A DNA stretch of 64,000 nucleotides, from the NCBI RefSeq assembly GCF_024919275.1, contig NZ_JANWGH010000001.1, positions 1,434,296-1,498,295 of the forward strand, in the 5' to 3' direction. A program made the translations under genes and the position numbers. This DNA comes from Algoriphagus limi (GTDB lineage: Bacteria > Bacteroidota > Bacteroidia > Cytophagales > Cyclobacteriaceae). Of the stretch, positions 38,387-49,506 are shown piece by piece (within the stretch, counting starts at the first letter, position 1; every line of letters starts with the position of its first letter). The notes below the pieces were generated by a model. The model saw only the letters and a list, made by a program, of their open reading frames with translations, was not told the origin of the DNA and made no database searches.

Positions 38387-38464
38387 TACTTTGCTTGAAA
38401 GCGTTTTTTCAGCGGATCAAACTCACCCGTTTCTAAAACCTGCTGTTACTTTCAAATCCTATTT

Positions 38465-39397
38465 ATGAATAATCAACCTCTCCGCTTGGAGGATCTACAG
38501 TTCGAAAACTGGCCTAACCTAATTTTATGGGCCGCTCCCATCATGTTTTTATTGGTATTTGTCGAATGGGGTATCAGTTGGTACCAAAAAAGAGATGCCT
38601 ATGACACCAAAGATTTCTTAGCTGCCGCTTCCATTGGCTTAGTCAATGTAGGCATCAGTGCTATGATAAAGCTGGCAACTTTTGGGACAGCCTTGTTTTT
38701 TTACAATCTGGCTCCATTTAAAATCCCCGCTACCTGGTGGTCATTCATTGCCTGTTTCATTGCCATTGATTTTGCCCGCTATTGGGCACATCGGGTAGCT
38801 CACGAACAGCGATTCTGGTGGGCAACCCATATCACACATCACAACAGTTCGAAGTACAACCTATCGGTATCCTTCCGTCTCGGTTGGACCCAGCATATCA
38901 AAATCGTGTTTTTTATTCCTGTGATGCTGATGGGATTTGATCCTTTTGTGTTCTTCATCTGTCATCAGATTGCTGTACTTTACCAGTTTTGGATTCATAC
39001 CGAATACATTACTAAACTTCATCCGGTCATCGAGTATATTTTCACGACTCCTTCCCATCATCGCGTCCACCATGCTAGTGATGAGCATTATTTGGATAAA
39101 AATTATGGATCGACCTTTATTATTTGGGACCGAATGTTTGGAACTTTTATGGAAGAAAAAGAGCGACCGGTTTACGGAATCACCAAACCTGTCACTTCCT
39201 ATAATCCCATTTACCTAGTATTTCACGAGTGGCGAGACATTTTCAGAGATATCCGAAAAGCTCAAAATCTTAAGGAAATCTGGCTGATTCTTTTTGATAA
39301 GCCGGGAGCAGAAATCATCAAAAAACGTCAGGAAAGACAAAGCCGAAAGGAAAAAGAAATCGACAATACAAAGAAAGAACTAGCCGAAGCCAGCTAG
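38465..39397 (+). CDS. sterol desaturase / fatty acid hydroxylase family protein
   Basis: 310 residues with about four membrane helices and the three histidine clusters of the family: HRVAHE (about 111), HITHHNSSKYN (about 124), and HHRVHHASDEHY (about 198). These bind a di-iron centre that hydroxylates or desaturates lipids or carotenoids. The C-terminus is a charged tail. In flavobacteria-like bacteria members act on carotenoids or sphingolipid-type lipids, but the substrate here is not shown. Monocistronic, convergent with the next gene after 5 bp. Confidence 0.92.
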   Translation: MNNQPLRLEDLQFENWPNLILWAAPIMFLLVFVEWGISWYQKRDAYDTKDFLAAASIGLVNVGISAMIKLATFGTALFFYNLAPFKIPATWWSFIACFIAIDFARYWAHRVAHEQRFWWATHITHHNSSKYNLSVSFRLGWTQHIKIVFFIPVMLMGFDPFVFFICHQIAVLYQFWIHTEYITKLHPVIEYIFTTPSHHRVHHASDEHYLDKNYGSTFIIWDRMFGTFMEEKERPVYGITKPVTSYNPIYLVFHEWRDIFRDIRKAQNLKEIWLILFDKPGAEIIKKRQERQSRKEKEIDNTKKELAEAS

Positions 39398-39402
39398 TTC
39401 TT

Positions 39403-40113
39403 TTATCCCTTCACCTGCTGTAGGAGCAATCGCTTACTGATTGGAAGCAAGGTCTCTTCAATGGGAAATTCCTGCCGACTATGCAATCTGTAGGTTGCCG
39501 GATTCGGCAATTCCTTGATTTCCCGAATTAATTCCAGCTTCAAAGCCTCCAGAGTTCGGACCAAGGTTTTTTGAAAAATCCCAACCAACCACACCGAAAT
39601 ACTTCTAAAGCGCTCCCCCGCAATCTGCAACAATCCCGACTTATAGCGGTAAGCATGAATTTCTGATTTCTTTTCTCGAGTCATCAACACGAATCCTTCA
39701 CGATTATAAATGGGTAGAATTCCAACCGGTTCAAACTCAACCTGATCCTCCACGAAATTGTAAATAGTCTTTCCTTCCTGAATTTGACCCTCGATTTTTG
39801 GCAAGGCGAAATCCGTGATTTGGCTTATCTCCTTCAACACTTCATGGTCTTCAGAGCGAGGTTCATAATTGAGTTTTTTCTCCTTGAAATCAATACTATC
39901 CAAGGCCTTGGGAAAGAATTCAGACAGATTTTTCTTTCCCGACTGCAGTTCAGATAAATTCCGGTGATGTTCGATCAATTCACCCAAATGCGGATAAAGT
40001 TGGACAGCCTTAAATCGTCTGTCAGTTTCCTGAAGATAGGCCAGCAATTGGTACTTTTTGTACTCAAAATCGATCAATCCTTCCGTGATCCAATTTTTTG
40101 AAAGTTTACTCAT
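39403..40113 (-). CDS. conserved hypothetical protein
   Basis: 236 residues I do not recognise. It starts SKLSKNWITEGLIDFEYKKYQLLAYLQETDRRFKA, helical and charged. The middle has strands (EPVGILPIYNREGFVLMTRE, SEIHAYRYKSGLLQIA), and the end is helical with RSISVWLVGIFQKTLVRTLEALKLELIREIKELPNPATY. No signal peptide, membrane helix or cysteine pattern, so cytoplasmic. It sits alone between a desaturase family gene and groES, divergent from groES with a 218-bp gap that holds the groES control region. Confidence 0.7.
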   Translation of the reverse strand: MSKLSKNWITEGLIDFEYKKYQLLAYLQETDRRFKAVQLYPHLGELIEHHRNLSELQSGKKNLSEFFPKALDSIDFKEKKLNYEPRSEDHEVLKEISQITDFALPKIEGQIQEGKTIYNFVEDQVEFEPVGILPIYNREGFVLMTREKKSEIHAYRYKSGLLQIAGERFRSISVWLVGIFQKTLVRTLEALKLELIREIKELPNPATYRLHSRQEFPIEETLLPISKRLLLQQVKG

Positions 40114-40147
40114 AGGTCTAAAAGCTTTGATAAAAAGTAATCATTTC

Positions 40148-40247
40148 TGACATTTTTTTCCATAGGTCTGCGAAATTTTGACAGATTTTAAAATGAGGCA
40201 GAAATCAAAACTTGAAAACACTGACACAATTGTAGCCGATTTGTCAG
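40148..40247. promoter_or_regulatory. repeated TGACA motifs upstream of groES
   Basis: Three TGACA copies (40148-40152, 40179-40183, 40222-40226) and one on the other strand (TGTCA 40242-40246). The last two form an inverted repeat CTGACA...TGTCAG (40221-40247). An imperfect palindrome TCTGC...GCAGA spans 40167-40202. They sit 20-120 bp upstream of the sigma-54-like site at 40269, a normal distance for enhancer sites. Confidence 0.35.
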
Positions 40248-40268
40248 GGTTTTTTCAAAAAAATGGCT

Positions 40269-40284
40269 TGGCATAGGAATCGCT
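40269..40284 (+). promoter_or_regulatory. possible sigma-54 (-24/-12) promoter of groES-groEL
   Basis: TTGGCATAGGAATCGCT: GG at 40270-40271 and GC at 40282-40283 are ten bases apart. TGGCA matches the -24 element and TCGC differs from TTGC by one base. A start near 40295 would give a leader of about 37 nt before the groES ATG. No full TAnnTTTG box was found in the 218-bp gap and no CIRCE element is present. Confidence 0.45.
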
Positions 40285-40331
40285 CAAAGGGCAGTAGGAA
40301 TTTTAATCTAACCTTTAAACAATCTCATATT

Positions 40332-40610
40332 ATGTCAAACGTGAACATCAAACCACTTGCAGATAGGGTGTTGGTACAGCCTGCTGCAGCCGAAGAAAAA
40401 ACCGCTTCCGGTCTTTACATTCCGGATACCGCAAAAGAAAAGCCTCAAAGAGGTACGGTAGTGGCTATCGGGACTGGTAAAAAAGATGAACCATTGACTG
40501 TGAAAGTTGGAGACACTGTTTTGTACGGAAAGTATTCCGGTACCGAGCTGAACGTGGATGGCACAGACTATCTAATCATGCGTGAGTCTGACATTTTCGC
40601 AATCCTTTAA
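40332..40610 (+). CDS. groES: co-chaperonin GroES
   Basis: 92 residues from the ATG at 40332 ([21 protein letters not shown]). The frame is open further upstream to 40263, but that part overlaps the promoter and lacks similarity. Conserved parts: KPLADRVLV, the mobile loop [25 protein letters not shown], and [29 protein letters not shown]. Caps the GroEL chamber. 33 bp before groEL, one operon. Confidence 0.97.
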   Translation: MSNVNIKPLADRVLVQPAAAEEKTASGLYIPDTAKEKPQRGTVVAIGTGKKDEPLTVKVGDTVLYGKYSGTELNVDGTDYLIMRESDIFAIL

Positions 40611-40619
40611 TTGAATTAA

Positions 40620-42272
<1,653 letters not shown>

Positions 42273-42288
42273 TCCAACCCAAATCATT

Positions 42289-42316
42289 AAAAAAGGAGGC
42301 CAAGGCCTCCTTTTTT
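42289..42316 (+). terminator. terminator after groEL
   Basis: AAAAAAGGAGGCC, loop AA, GGCCTCCTTTTTT: a perfect stem with T-run, 16 bp after the groEL stop. Symmetric, so it works on either strand. Confidence 0.9.
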
Positions 42317-42430
42317 GATTTGTACAGATTATCTTTTTTCAATGCAGTCCTAAAAAATACCCTCAAACTTTTTCTCCCAATTGGAATAATCGTATTTTGG
42401 CAGTTATACAGCCTGATCTTTACACATTGC

Positions 42431-42814
42431 ATGATTCAATTTGATGCCATTTTTCTTGTGGATGACGATCCGATAAACAACCTCATCAATAAGCGTCTTT
42501 TAGGAAAAACTGAAATTTCTGATACGATTCTTGAATTTTTGGGAGCGGATATGGCATTGCAACACTTGGAAGAAATCGAGGCTGAAAAATCCCTTTTGAT
42601 CTTTTTAGATATTAACATGCCTGTCATGAACGGCTGGGAATTTCTGGATTCTTACAAGGAAAAATTTCCTGACAGAAGAGACAAAATTGTTATCCTTTCA
42701 AGCTCGATCGATTTTCAAGACCGTAAAAAAGCCATGGAATATGAAATAGTTTCGGGATTTTTAGAAAAACCTCTTTCACTCGACAAAATCAATTATCAGC
42801 TGAGTAAGTATTAA
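42431..42814 (+). CDS. orphan receiver-domain response regulator
   Basis: 127 residues from the ATG at 42431; the open frame upstream runs into groEL and is not coding. A single CheY-like domain: acidic pocket D11-D13 (FLVDDDPINN), phospho-acceptor D60 (IFLDINMPVMNGWEF), S/T position in VILSSSID, and lysine in SGFLEKPLSLDKI. No output domain, so it acts through protein contact. No kinase lies nearby. This RCP1-like form is common in Bacteroidota. It is separated from groEL by a strong terminator. Confidence 0.9.
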   Translation: MIQFDAIFLVDDDPINNLINKRLLGKTEISDTILEFLGADMALQHLEEIEAEKSLLIFLDINMPVMNGWEFLDSYKEKFPDRRDKIVILSSSIDFQDRKKAMEYEIVSGFLEKPLSLDKINYQLSKY

Positions 42815-42853
42815 ACCTAGCTCTCCTATTTTTTCAAAGAATCTTTTCCTTCC

Positions 42854-43951
42854 TTATTCGATCACAGGAGCAAATCGATCCCACATATCTCGTATCAATC
42901 TATAGGGAATCAATGAAGTATCGGAATGTGCTCCCATTCTGACAATTACTAGATTTTCTGAAGGAATTACCATTAAAAACTGCCCATTTCTCCCCATAGC
43001 CTGATACATATCTTTGGGAGCAGAAGGAACTATGGGACCTTCAAATTCCCGCTGAATAGCAGGAAGTTTGAAAGAACTCTTTCCATTTAGCCAAGTGAGA
43101 AAACCATAACTCGGATTCAAGCCCTGAGAACTGGAAGTCATCTCTCGGATATAGTCGCTAGTGACAATTTGATTTCCATCCCATTGCCCCTGAGCTAAAA
43201 GAAGCAATCCGAATCTAGCCATACTTCTAGCATTGGAATAAAAGACGTGATTTTTACCGGTTCGCTGCCAAAACCCTCCCATACCAATGGGGTCACCTAT
43301 TTTTTCTTTGAAATATGTTTCGAATGATTGACCACTTGCCGACTCCAATACATTTTTCAAAAGTGTATAGGAAGCATTATGATAACTCCAACGAGTTCCC
43401 GGTTTAGCCAAAAAGGTCAAACTTGATGGATCGGTATCATCCAAATCGACCCCTTGATCATTTAATCCCGTCGTCATAGTCAAATGATGGATGAGACGGA
43501 TAGCCTTTTCCTGCTTTGGGCTCATGGAAGTCCAGCCTTTACCCAGATACTTTTCGGTCCGATCTTTACGCTTTAGTAATTTTTCTTCTTCAGCCATCCC
43601 CATTAAGGTAGCTGTGAGCGTTTTGCCAGCAGAAGCCCAATACCAAATCGACCCTTCATTCATTGGGCCCAGACCAGTTAGTCTATTCCCTCTGTATTCC
43701 TCGACAACAATTTTTCCATCTTTCAGAATGAGTAAGGCTCGGGTATTAGTGTTTTCCATCCAAGCCAAAAACTCCCCCAACTTCCCTTGGTTCCAACCTG
43801 TTTGATTCACGGGCATTTTCTCCCAAGTCTCCTCTCCTAAGGGAGGAAAATACAAGGAAGAAGATGTGCTATTTTGAGCCTTTAAGTTTGAAAAAAGCAG
43901 AAACCCAAACAGAAAGAAGCCAAGAGAAGAGAGGAACTGGAGTTTTTTCAT
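42854..43951 (-). CDS. secreted serine hydrolase, beta-lactamase class C fold
   Basis: 365 residues. Signal peptide (LQFLSSLGFFLFGFLLFSNLKAQ, cleavage after LKA). The catalytic SxxK is S107-A-G-K110 (YWASAGKTLTATLMG) and the YxN motif is YHN in GTRWSYHNASYTLL. The third motif is less clear, probably HSDTSL near the end. Members include esterases, D-aminopeptidases and penicillin-binding-protein relatives; no antibiotic function is implied. Lies 15 bp before the next gene on the same strand, the S10 peptidase, which is transcribed first. Confidence 0.88.
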   Translation of the reverse strand: MKKLQFLSSLGFFLFGFLLFSNLKAQNSTSSSLYFPPLGEETWEKMPVNQTGWNQGKLGEFLAWMENTNTRALLILKDGKIVVEEYRGNRLTGLGPMNEGSIWYWASAGKTLTATLMGMAEEEKLLKRKDRTEKYLGKGWTSMSPKQEKAIRLIHHLTMTTGLNDQGVDLDDTDPSSLTFLAKPGTRWSYHNASYTLLKNVLESASGQSFETYFKEKIGDPIGMGGFWQRTGKNHVFYSNARSMARFGLLLLAQGQWDGNQIVTSDYIREMTSSSQGLNPSYGFLTWLNGKSSFKLPAIQREFEGPIVPSAPKDMYQAMGRNGQFLMVIPSENLVIVRMGAHSDTSLIPYRLIRDMWDRFAPVIE

Positions 43952-43966
43952 AAAATGCTAAAGAGA

Positions 43967-45484
43967 TTATTTACGCTGCGTGTCTTGAATGAAATTTTTC
44001 AAATCATCTCGGAAAAGTTTGGCTGAAGGCAAATGAGTATACATCATATGTCCAGCTTCATAATAAGTCATAATAATTCGATCGACAGCTTCTTTTGGAA
44101 GATCCAAATGAGAAATCGAATGTTCCACCCCATAGAAAACAGTCGCTAAATCATAATAGCCATTCATAATCAACACTTTCACATTCGGGTCTTTACTGAA
44201 TGCCTCTGCCATATCCGGCAAAGTAGTCACAGCTGCATCCGCTCCCCAGAAATTATTTCCCTGATGTTTCCAATCCCATCGAAATCCTTCCTTGGAATAA
44301 GCCGAAGTTGAATACATCCAATCTTTGCTTACCCCTAATTGGCCGTGGAAATAATCCAAAAACGCCATGGTGTAGGCTGGAGAAATCGCATCACTTTGAG
44401 GATCTGTAAAAGCATCCATAGACATTGGATCGATATTGATGCCTTTATATCGGGAATCTAATCGGCCAACAGTATTTTCTTCATCTCGAAGCAATTCTTG
44501 GAAGTATTCAGAAGCCGTTATTTTTAAATCAGCTCGCTCCCAAACAGTGGAAGAAATCCCCGTGTAAGCTTCCAACTTTTGAGCTATTTGAGCTTTTTCT
44601 GAAGCACTGATTCGATTTCCTTTAAACAAAGCTGGTGCATATTCCTGCTCGGTAAATTCTCGTACCTCCTGAACAAAGTCAGGCAAACTTCCCCCCTTGT
44701 TGGCTACTCGATCATGGTACCAAGAAGTGGCCGCCATAGTTGGTAAGTAAACGATATAGGAGATATCCTCATTAGGTGCAAAAAATAAGGTTCTGAGGTC
44801 AAAAACAGCGGAAACCATAATTACTCCGTTAAGTGCATATCCTCTACCTAATAGATAATTCATCACTCCGGAGTTTCGAAACGTTCCATAACTCTCACCC
44901 AAAATATATTTTGGCGAATTGAGTCTGTCATGTTCTTTCAAAAACTGCATGATAAACAAACTCACACTTCGAATATCCTGATCAACTCCCCAGAAATCCT
45001 TGCCTTTGGCCTCGCCGATTGGGACGGACAAACCAGTTCCTACCGGATCCATCATCACCACATCAGCTACATCCAAAATGGAAAATTCATTATTCACCAA
45101 TTCATAAGGAGCCGCTTGATTGTAATTGGGATCGTCAACCACTACTCTTCTTGGGCCCATTATTCCTAAATGCAACCAATAGGATGAGGAACCTGGACCT
45201 CCATTATAAGCGAAAACGATAGGTCTATTCTTCTCCGGATTTTTCTTGAAATACGCAGTAAAACCAAAAAGCGCAATCGGTTTATTGTTTTCGTCTTTTA
45301 GTTCCATCGTCCCGGCATGAGCTCTAAGATCAATGGATTTTCCGTCAATAGTTACTGAAATATCAGACTCAAAAACTTCCGCTTTGGGATCCGAATGAGT
45401 TTCTGAAGAGCTTGCCGCTTCTTGAGCCATAATCGGAATTAACAGCATCCAGACTAGACTCATGGTTAGTGTAAATTTTTTCAT
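43967..45484 (-). CDS. S10 family serine carboxypeptidase-like protein
   Basis: 505 residues from the ATG at 45484; a GTG ten codons earlier gives no signal peptide. Signal peptide KKFTLTMSLVWMLLIPIMAQ. The alpha/beta hydrolase core has FAYNGGPGSSSYWLHLGIMGPR (oxyanion hole) and the nucleophile in ILGESYGTFRNSGV. The aspartate is in VLIMNGYYDLATV and the histidine in MTYYEAGHMMYTH. Secreted exopeptidase, releasing C-terminal residues. Just upstream of the serine hydrolase with a 15-bp gap: the two form a secreted peptide or amide degradation pair. Confidence 0.9.
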   Translation of the reverse strand: MKKFTLTMSLVWMLLIPIMAQEAASSSETHSDPKAEVFESDISVTIDGKSIDLRAHAGTMELKDENNKPIALFGFTAYFKKNPEKNRPIVFAYNGGPGSSSYWLHLGIMGPRRVVVDDPNYNQAAPYELVNNEFSILDVADVVMMDPVGTGLSVPIGEAKGKDFWGVDQDIRSVSLFIMQFLKEHDRLNSPKYILGESYGTFRNSGVMNYLLGRGYALNGVIMVSAVFDLRTLFFAPNEDISYIVYLPTMAATSWYHDRVANKGGSLPDFVQEVREFTEQEYAPALFKGNRISASEKAQIAQKLEAYTGISSTVWERADLKITASEYFQELLRDEENTVGRLDSRYKGINIDPMSMDAFTDPQSDAISPAYTMAFLDYFHGQLGVSKDWMYSTSAYSKEGFRWDWKHQGNNFWGADAAVTTLPDMAEAFSKDPNVKVLIMNGYYDLATVFYGVEHSISHLDLPKEAVDRIIMTYYEAGHMMYTHLPSAKLFRDDLKNFIQDTQRK

Positions 45485-45662
45485 AGTGAGATCTATTGTT
45501 ATGAATTTCACGATTTATTTTCCATCCGTCCATTGAATGACGTTTGCTAGGAAAGATAGCCAAAATCAATTGGCTTCACTAAACCGATTAGGCTGGAATT
45601 TTTAACTATTTAGATAAAGTGCACAGTTTCAATTTTCTATTCCAAAGCTTCTCCCAATTCCT

Positions 45663-45670
45663 TACCTTTG
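45663..45670 (+). promoter_or_regulatory. Bacteroidota -7 box for purL
   Basis: TACCTTTG, full TAnnTTTG match, 20 nt before the ATG at 45691. It lies inside the longer open frame that begins at 45619 with GTG, which argues that the true start is 45691. Confidence 0.5.
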
Positions 45671-45690
45671 CAACTTACCAGCTTAAGGAC

Positions 45691-48600
45691 ATGATTTTCT
45701 TCTTCGAATCACCCCAAAAAGTAGTCTACGCAGTACAGACCCCTCAACCTTTTGCAACCGAAGACATCGAAAAACTCAAGTGGCTTTTTGGTGAAGCTCA
45801 ACAAATTGAGCAAGCTTCCATAACCGGGAATTATGCCGGTCCGCGCAAAGAAATGATCACCCCATGGTCCACCAATGCCGTGGAAATCACAGGAAACATG
45901 GGTATTCCTGGAATTCAACGAATCGAGGAATTTTTCCCGCTTGAAGACGATAGTTCCATTGACCCTATGCTTCAGCATGCTTATCATGGACTAGACCAGG
46001 AGGTTTTCGATATTCATTTGGACCCTGCTCCAATTGAAAATATCACGGATATCGCTGCCTACAACGAACAAGAAGGTCTTGCATTAAGCGAAGAAGAAAT
46101 TACCTATTTAGAAAAAGTTTCTAAGCAATTGGGTCGTCCCTTGACTGATTCGGAAGTTTTTGGCTTTTCTCAAGTTAACTCCGAGCATTGTCGCCATAAA
46201 ATCTTCAACGGTACCTTTATCATCGATGGTGAAGAAAAACCAAAGACACTTTTTCAACTGATCAAAGAAACTTCCAAGCAGCATCCGAATCGGATCGTTT
46301 CTGCCTATAAAGACAACGTTGCATTCATTGAGGGACCAAAGGCCCAGCAATTTGCTCCCAAAACCCAGCATCAGGCTGACTTTTTTGAAACAAGAGAAAT
46401 AGAAACGGTCATTTCTCTGAAGGCCGAAACTCACAATTTCCCTACAACCGTAGAACCTTTTAATGGTGCAGCTACCGGTTCGGGAGGAGAAATTCGAGAT
46501 AGACTTGCTGGTGGTACTGCTTCTATTCCTTTAGCAGGTACAGCAGTGTATATGACCTCCTATCCACGCTCCGAAAAAGGAAGAAGTTGGGAAAAAAATT
46601 TACCTGAGCGCCCTTGGCTATACCAGACTCCAATGGATATTTTGATCAAAGCATCCAACGGAGCATCCGATTTTGGAAACAAATTTGGCCAGCCTTTGAT
46701 TTCGGGATCCCTTTTGACTTTTGAGCATGATGAAGGAGAAAAGCACTTTGGCTTTGACAAGGTAATCATGCTGGCTGGAGGTGTTGGTTTTACCAATGCT
46801 CGATACGCCAAAAAAGAAGAACCAGGAGCAGGAGATCAAATTATCGTCATGGGCGGAGACAATTACCGCATCGGTATGGGTGGTTCTGCTGTTTCTTCCC
46901 TAAATACTGGTGAAGTTTCCAGTTCCCTCGAATTGAATGCTGTACAACGCTCCAATCCTGAAATGCAAAAACGGGTTTCGAACGTCATTCGAGCTATGGC
47001 TGAAAGTGATGAAAACCCAATCATTTCTATCCATGACCATGGAGCTGGAGGGCACTTAAACTGTCTTTCTGAATTGGTGGAATCTACTGGAGGAACCATT
47101 CATATAGACAAGCTCCCAGTTGGAGACCCTACGTTATCTGCCAAGGAAATCATTGGAAACGAGTCCCAAGAAAGAATGGGATTAGTCGTTGCCCCAAAAG
47201 ACATTCCTACCCTTTCTCAATTGGCTGCCCGAGAAAGAGCTCCCTTCTATGTAGTGGGTGAAACTACGGGTGACATGCATTTCAAATTCGAGAACCAAAA
47301 AACTGGAGAAAAACCAGTGGATTGGGATTTAGCTTATATGTTTGGTTCATCTCCAAAAACAATTCTCGAAGACAAAACAGCAAATTTCCAATTCTCTGAA
47401 CCAACATACAGCGCCGATCAAATAGCAGGATATATCCGTGAAGTATTGCAGTTGGAAGCAGTAGCTTGTAAGGATTGGTTGACCAATAAAGTCGACCGCT
47501 CCGTAACGGGTCGGGTAGCTACACAGCAGACTGTAGGTGAAATCCAACTTCCACTTAATGACGTAGCTGTGATGGCTTTGGATTTCACCGGAAATAAAGG
47601 GATCGCAACTTCCATCGGACATGCTCCGGTAGCAGCTTTATCCGACCCTGAGGTTGGTAGCCGATTGGCTATTGCAGAAGCCTTGACCAATTTGGTTTTC
47701 GCTCCAATTGAAGGTGGCTTACAGGGAGTATCACTTTCTGCTAACTGGATGTGGCCAGCCAAAAATCAAGGGGAAAATGATAGGCTTTACCGAGCTGTTC
47801 AGGCTTGTTCTGATTTTGCGATAGCATTGGGAATCAATATCCCAACGGGGAAAGACTCTCTTTCCATGACTCAAAAATATCCTGATGGAAAAGTAGTCTA
47901 CGCTCCGGGAACCGTCATCATCTCCACAGTTGGCGAATGTTCTGTTATTCGAAAAACTGTTCATACAGCACTCAAGCCTGAGGAAAGAAGCAAGATTTAT
48001 TACCTGGATTTCTCCAAAGATGAGTCCAAACTAGGAGGTTCTAGTTTCTATCAGGTATTGAACAAAATTGGTAATGAGGCTCCTGATGTGAAGGATGCAG
48101 ATTACTTCAGTCATGCCTTTATGGCCGTTCAAAAATTGATCGAGCAGGATTTGGTTTTGGCAGGACATGATATTTCTTCCGGAGGATTAATTACAGCATT
48201 GCTTGAAATGTGCTTCCCAAGCCAAGGAATTGGCGTTCAGGTAAAGATAGACCGACTAAAAGAAAAAGATATTATCAAGGCTCTTTTCGCAGAAAAGCCA
48301 GGTGTCTTAATCCAAATTAAGGAAGTAGAAAAAGTCAGAACCATTTTGGACAATTATGGAATTGACTACATATCCTTAGCTGATGTGACTTTCGAACCGA
48401 CACTTTCTATTCCAGAAATCGGATTAAACTTAGGAATCGAAGAACTTCGAGACAACTGGTACAAGTCTTCTTATTTGCTTGACAAAAAACAGAGCGGAGA
48501 AAAATTAGCGAAAAACCGTTTTGAAAATTATAAAATCCAACCTTTACGCTACGAATTTACTGAAGGCTGGTCTGGAAGCTATTCCAAGGCAGGTATTGAT

Positions 48601-49371
48601 CCTTTCCGGCAGGAGAAAAGTAAAGCCAAGGCTGCAATTATTCGGGAAAAAGGTGTGAATGGGGATCGTGAAATGGCCTATTCACTATGGTTGGCAGGAT
48701 TTGAGGTGAAAGACGTCCACATGACAGATTTGATTGCTGGAAGAGAAGATCTTAGCGATGTACAGATGATTGTCTTCGTGGGCGGATTCTCCAATTCAGA
48801 CGTATTAGGATCAGCCAAAGGTTGGGCTGGAGCCTTCCTCTACAATGAAAAAGCAAAACAGGCTTTGGACAACTTCTATGCAAGACCTGACACCTTGAGT
48901 CTTGGTGTATGTAATGGTTGTCAGCTGATGGTGGAGCTAGGACTTGTAGGAAATACAGGAGCTAGTCGAGCTAAAATGCTCCATAATGAAAGCCACAAAT
49001 TTGAATCTGCTTTCGTAAACGTGACTATTCCTTCAAATGACACTGTTATGTTAGGAAGTCTTAGCGGACAGCGTTTGGGAGTTTGGATCGCACACGGGGA
49101 AGGAAAATTCAGTCTTCCTGAAGCTGAGACCAATTACCATATCGGCATGAAATACAGCTACGAAGCCTATCCGGGAAATCCAAATGGTTCGGATTATGCA
49201 GTAGCAGGAATTGCTTCAAAGGATGGTAGACATTTGGCGATCATGCCACATATCGAACGAAGTTTGAAACCTTGGAACTGGCCATTTTATCCAATGAATC
49301 GGGAGGATGATTTTACCCCATGGCTAGAAGCCTTCATAAATGCGAAAAACTGGGTTGAATCCCATCATTGA
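45691..49371 (+). CDS. purL: phosphoribosylformylglycinamidine synthase
   Basis: 1226 residues, the large single-chain form. Four parts are visible: an N-terminal PurS-like domain, a helical linker (EEITYLEKVSKQLGRPLTDSEVFGFSQVNSEHCRHKIF), two AIRS-like ATP domains (VISLKAETHNFPTTVEPFNGAATGSGGEIRD; ISIHDHGAGGHLNCLSELVESTGG), and a C-terminal glutaminase with the nucleophile Cys in LSLGVCNGCQLMVELG and His-Glu in AIMPHIER. It makes FGAM from FGAR, ATP and glutamine in purine synthesis. No other pur genes adjacent. Confidence 0.97.
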   Translation: MIFFFESPQKVVYAVQTPQPFATEDIEKLKWLFGEAQQIEQASITGNYAGPRKEMITPWSTNAVEITGNMGIPGIQRIEEFFPLEDDSSIDPMLQHAYHGLDQEVFDIHLDPAPIENITDIAAYNEQEGLALSEEEITYLEKVSKQLGRPLTDSEVFGFSQVNSEHCRHKIFNGTFIIDGEEKPKTLFQLIKETSKQHPNRIVSAYKDNVAFIEGPKAQQFAPKTQHQADFFETREIETVISLKAETHNFPTTVEPFNGAATGSGGEIRDRLAGGTASIPLAGTAVYMTSYPRSEKGRSWEKNLPERPWLYQTPMDILIKASNGASDFGNKFGQPLISGSLLTFEHDEGEKHFGFDKVIMLAGGVGFTNARYAKKEEPGAGDQIIVMGGDNYRIGMGGSAVSSLNTGEVSSSLELNAVQRSNPEMQKRVSNVIRAMAESDENPIISIHDHGAGGHLNCLSELVESTGGTIHIDKLPVGDPTLSAKEIIGNESQERMGLVVAPKDIPTLSQLAARERAPFYVVGETTGDMHFKFENQKTGEKPVDWDLAYMFGSSPKTILEDKTANFQFSEPTYSADQIAGYIREVLQLEAVACKDWLTNKVDRSVTGRVATQQTVGEIQLPLNDVAVMALDFTGNKGIATSIGHAPVAALSDPEVGSRLAIAEALTNLVFAPIEGGLQGVSLSANWMWPAKNQGENDRLYRAVQACSDFAIALGINIPTGKDSLSMTQKYPDGKVVYAPGTVIISTVGECSVIRKTVHTALKPEERSKIYYLDFSKDESKLGGSSFYQVLNKIGNEAPDVKDADYFSHAFMAVQKLIEQDLVLAGHDISSGGLITALLEMCFPSQGIGVQVKIDRLKEKDIIKALFAEKPGVLIQIKEVEKVRTILDNYGIDYISLADVTFEPTLSIPEIGLNLGIEELRDNWYKSSYLLDKKQSGEKLAKNRFENYKIQPLRYEFTEGWSGSYSKAGIDPFRQEKSKAKAAIIREKGVNGDREMAYSLWLAGFEVKDVHMTDLIAGREDLSDVQMIVFVGGFSNSDVLGSAKGWAGAFLYNEKAKQALDNFYARPDTLSLGVCNGCQLMVELGLVGNTGASRAKMLHNESHKFESAFVNVTIPSNDTVMLGSLSGQRLGVWIAHGEGKFSLPEAETNYHIGMKYSYEAYPGNPNGSDYAVAGIASKDGRHLAIMPHIERSLKPWNWPFYPMNREDDFTPWLEAFINAKNWVESHH

Positions 49372-49375
49372 TAGA

Positions 49376-49410
49376 AACTCCCTCGGAAATTATTTCGGGG
49401 GAGTTTTTCT
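49376..49410 (+). terminator. terminator after purL
   Basis: AACTCCCTCGGAAA pairs imperfectly with TTTCGGGGGAGTT, then TTTTCTTTTT. Located 5 bp after the purL stop. Confidence 0.85.
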
Positions 49411-49506
49411 TTTTATTCTAGCATAGAAAAGATCAAAAAAGCTTAACTTTTTAACCTTAAAGGCTTTACATAGCCATTTATCGTAACCTTTTAACTTTTA
49501 TTCATT

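Noticed and set aside
40114-40331. CIRCE (HrcA) operator upstream of groES
   Set aside because: The TTAGCACTC-N9-GAGTGCTAA pattern is absent.
45619-45690. Extended GTG start of purL
   Set aside because: A full -7 box at 45663-45670 lies within it and the FGAM synthase fold begins at the ATG at 45691.
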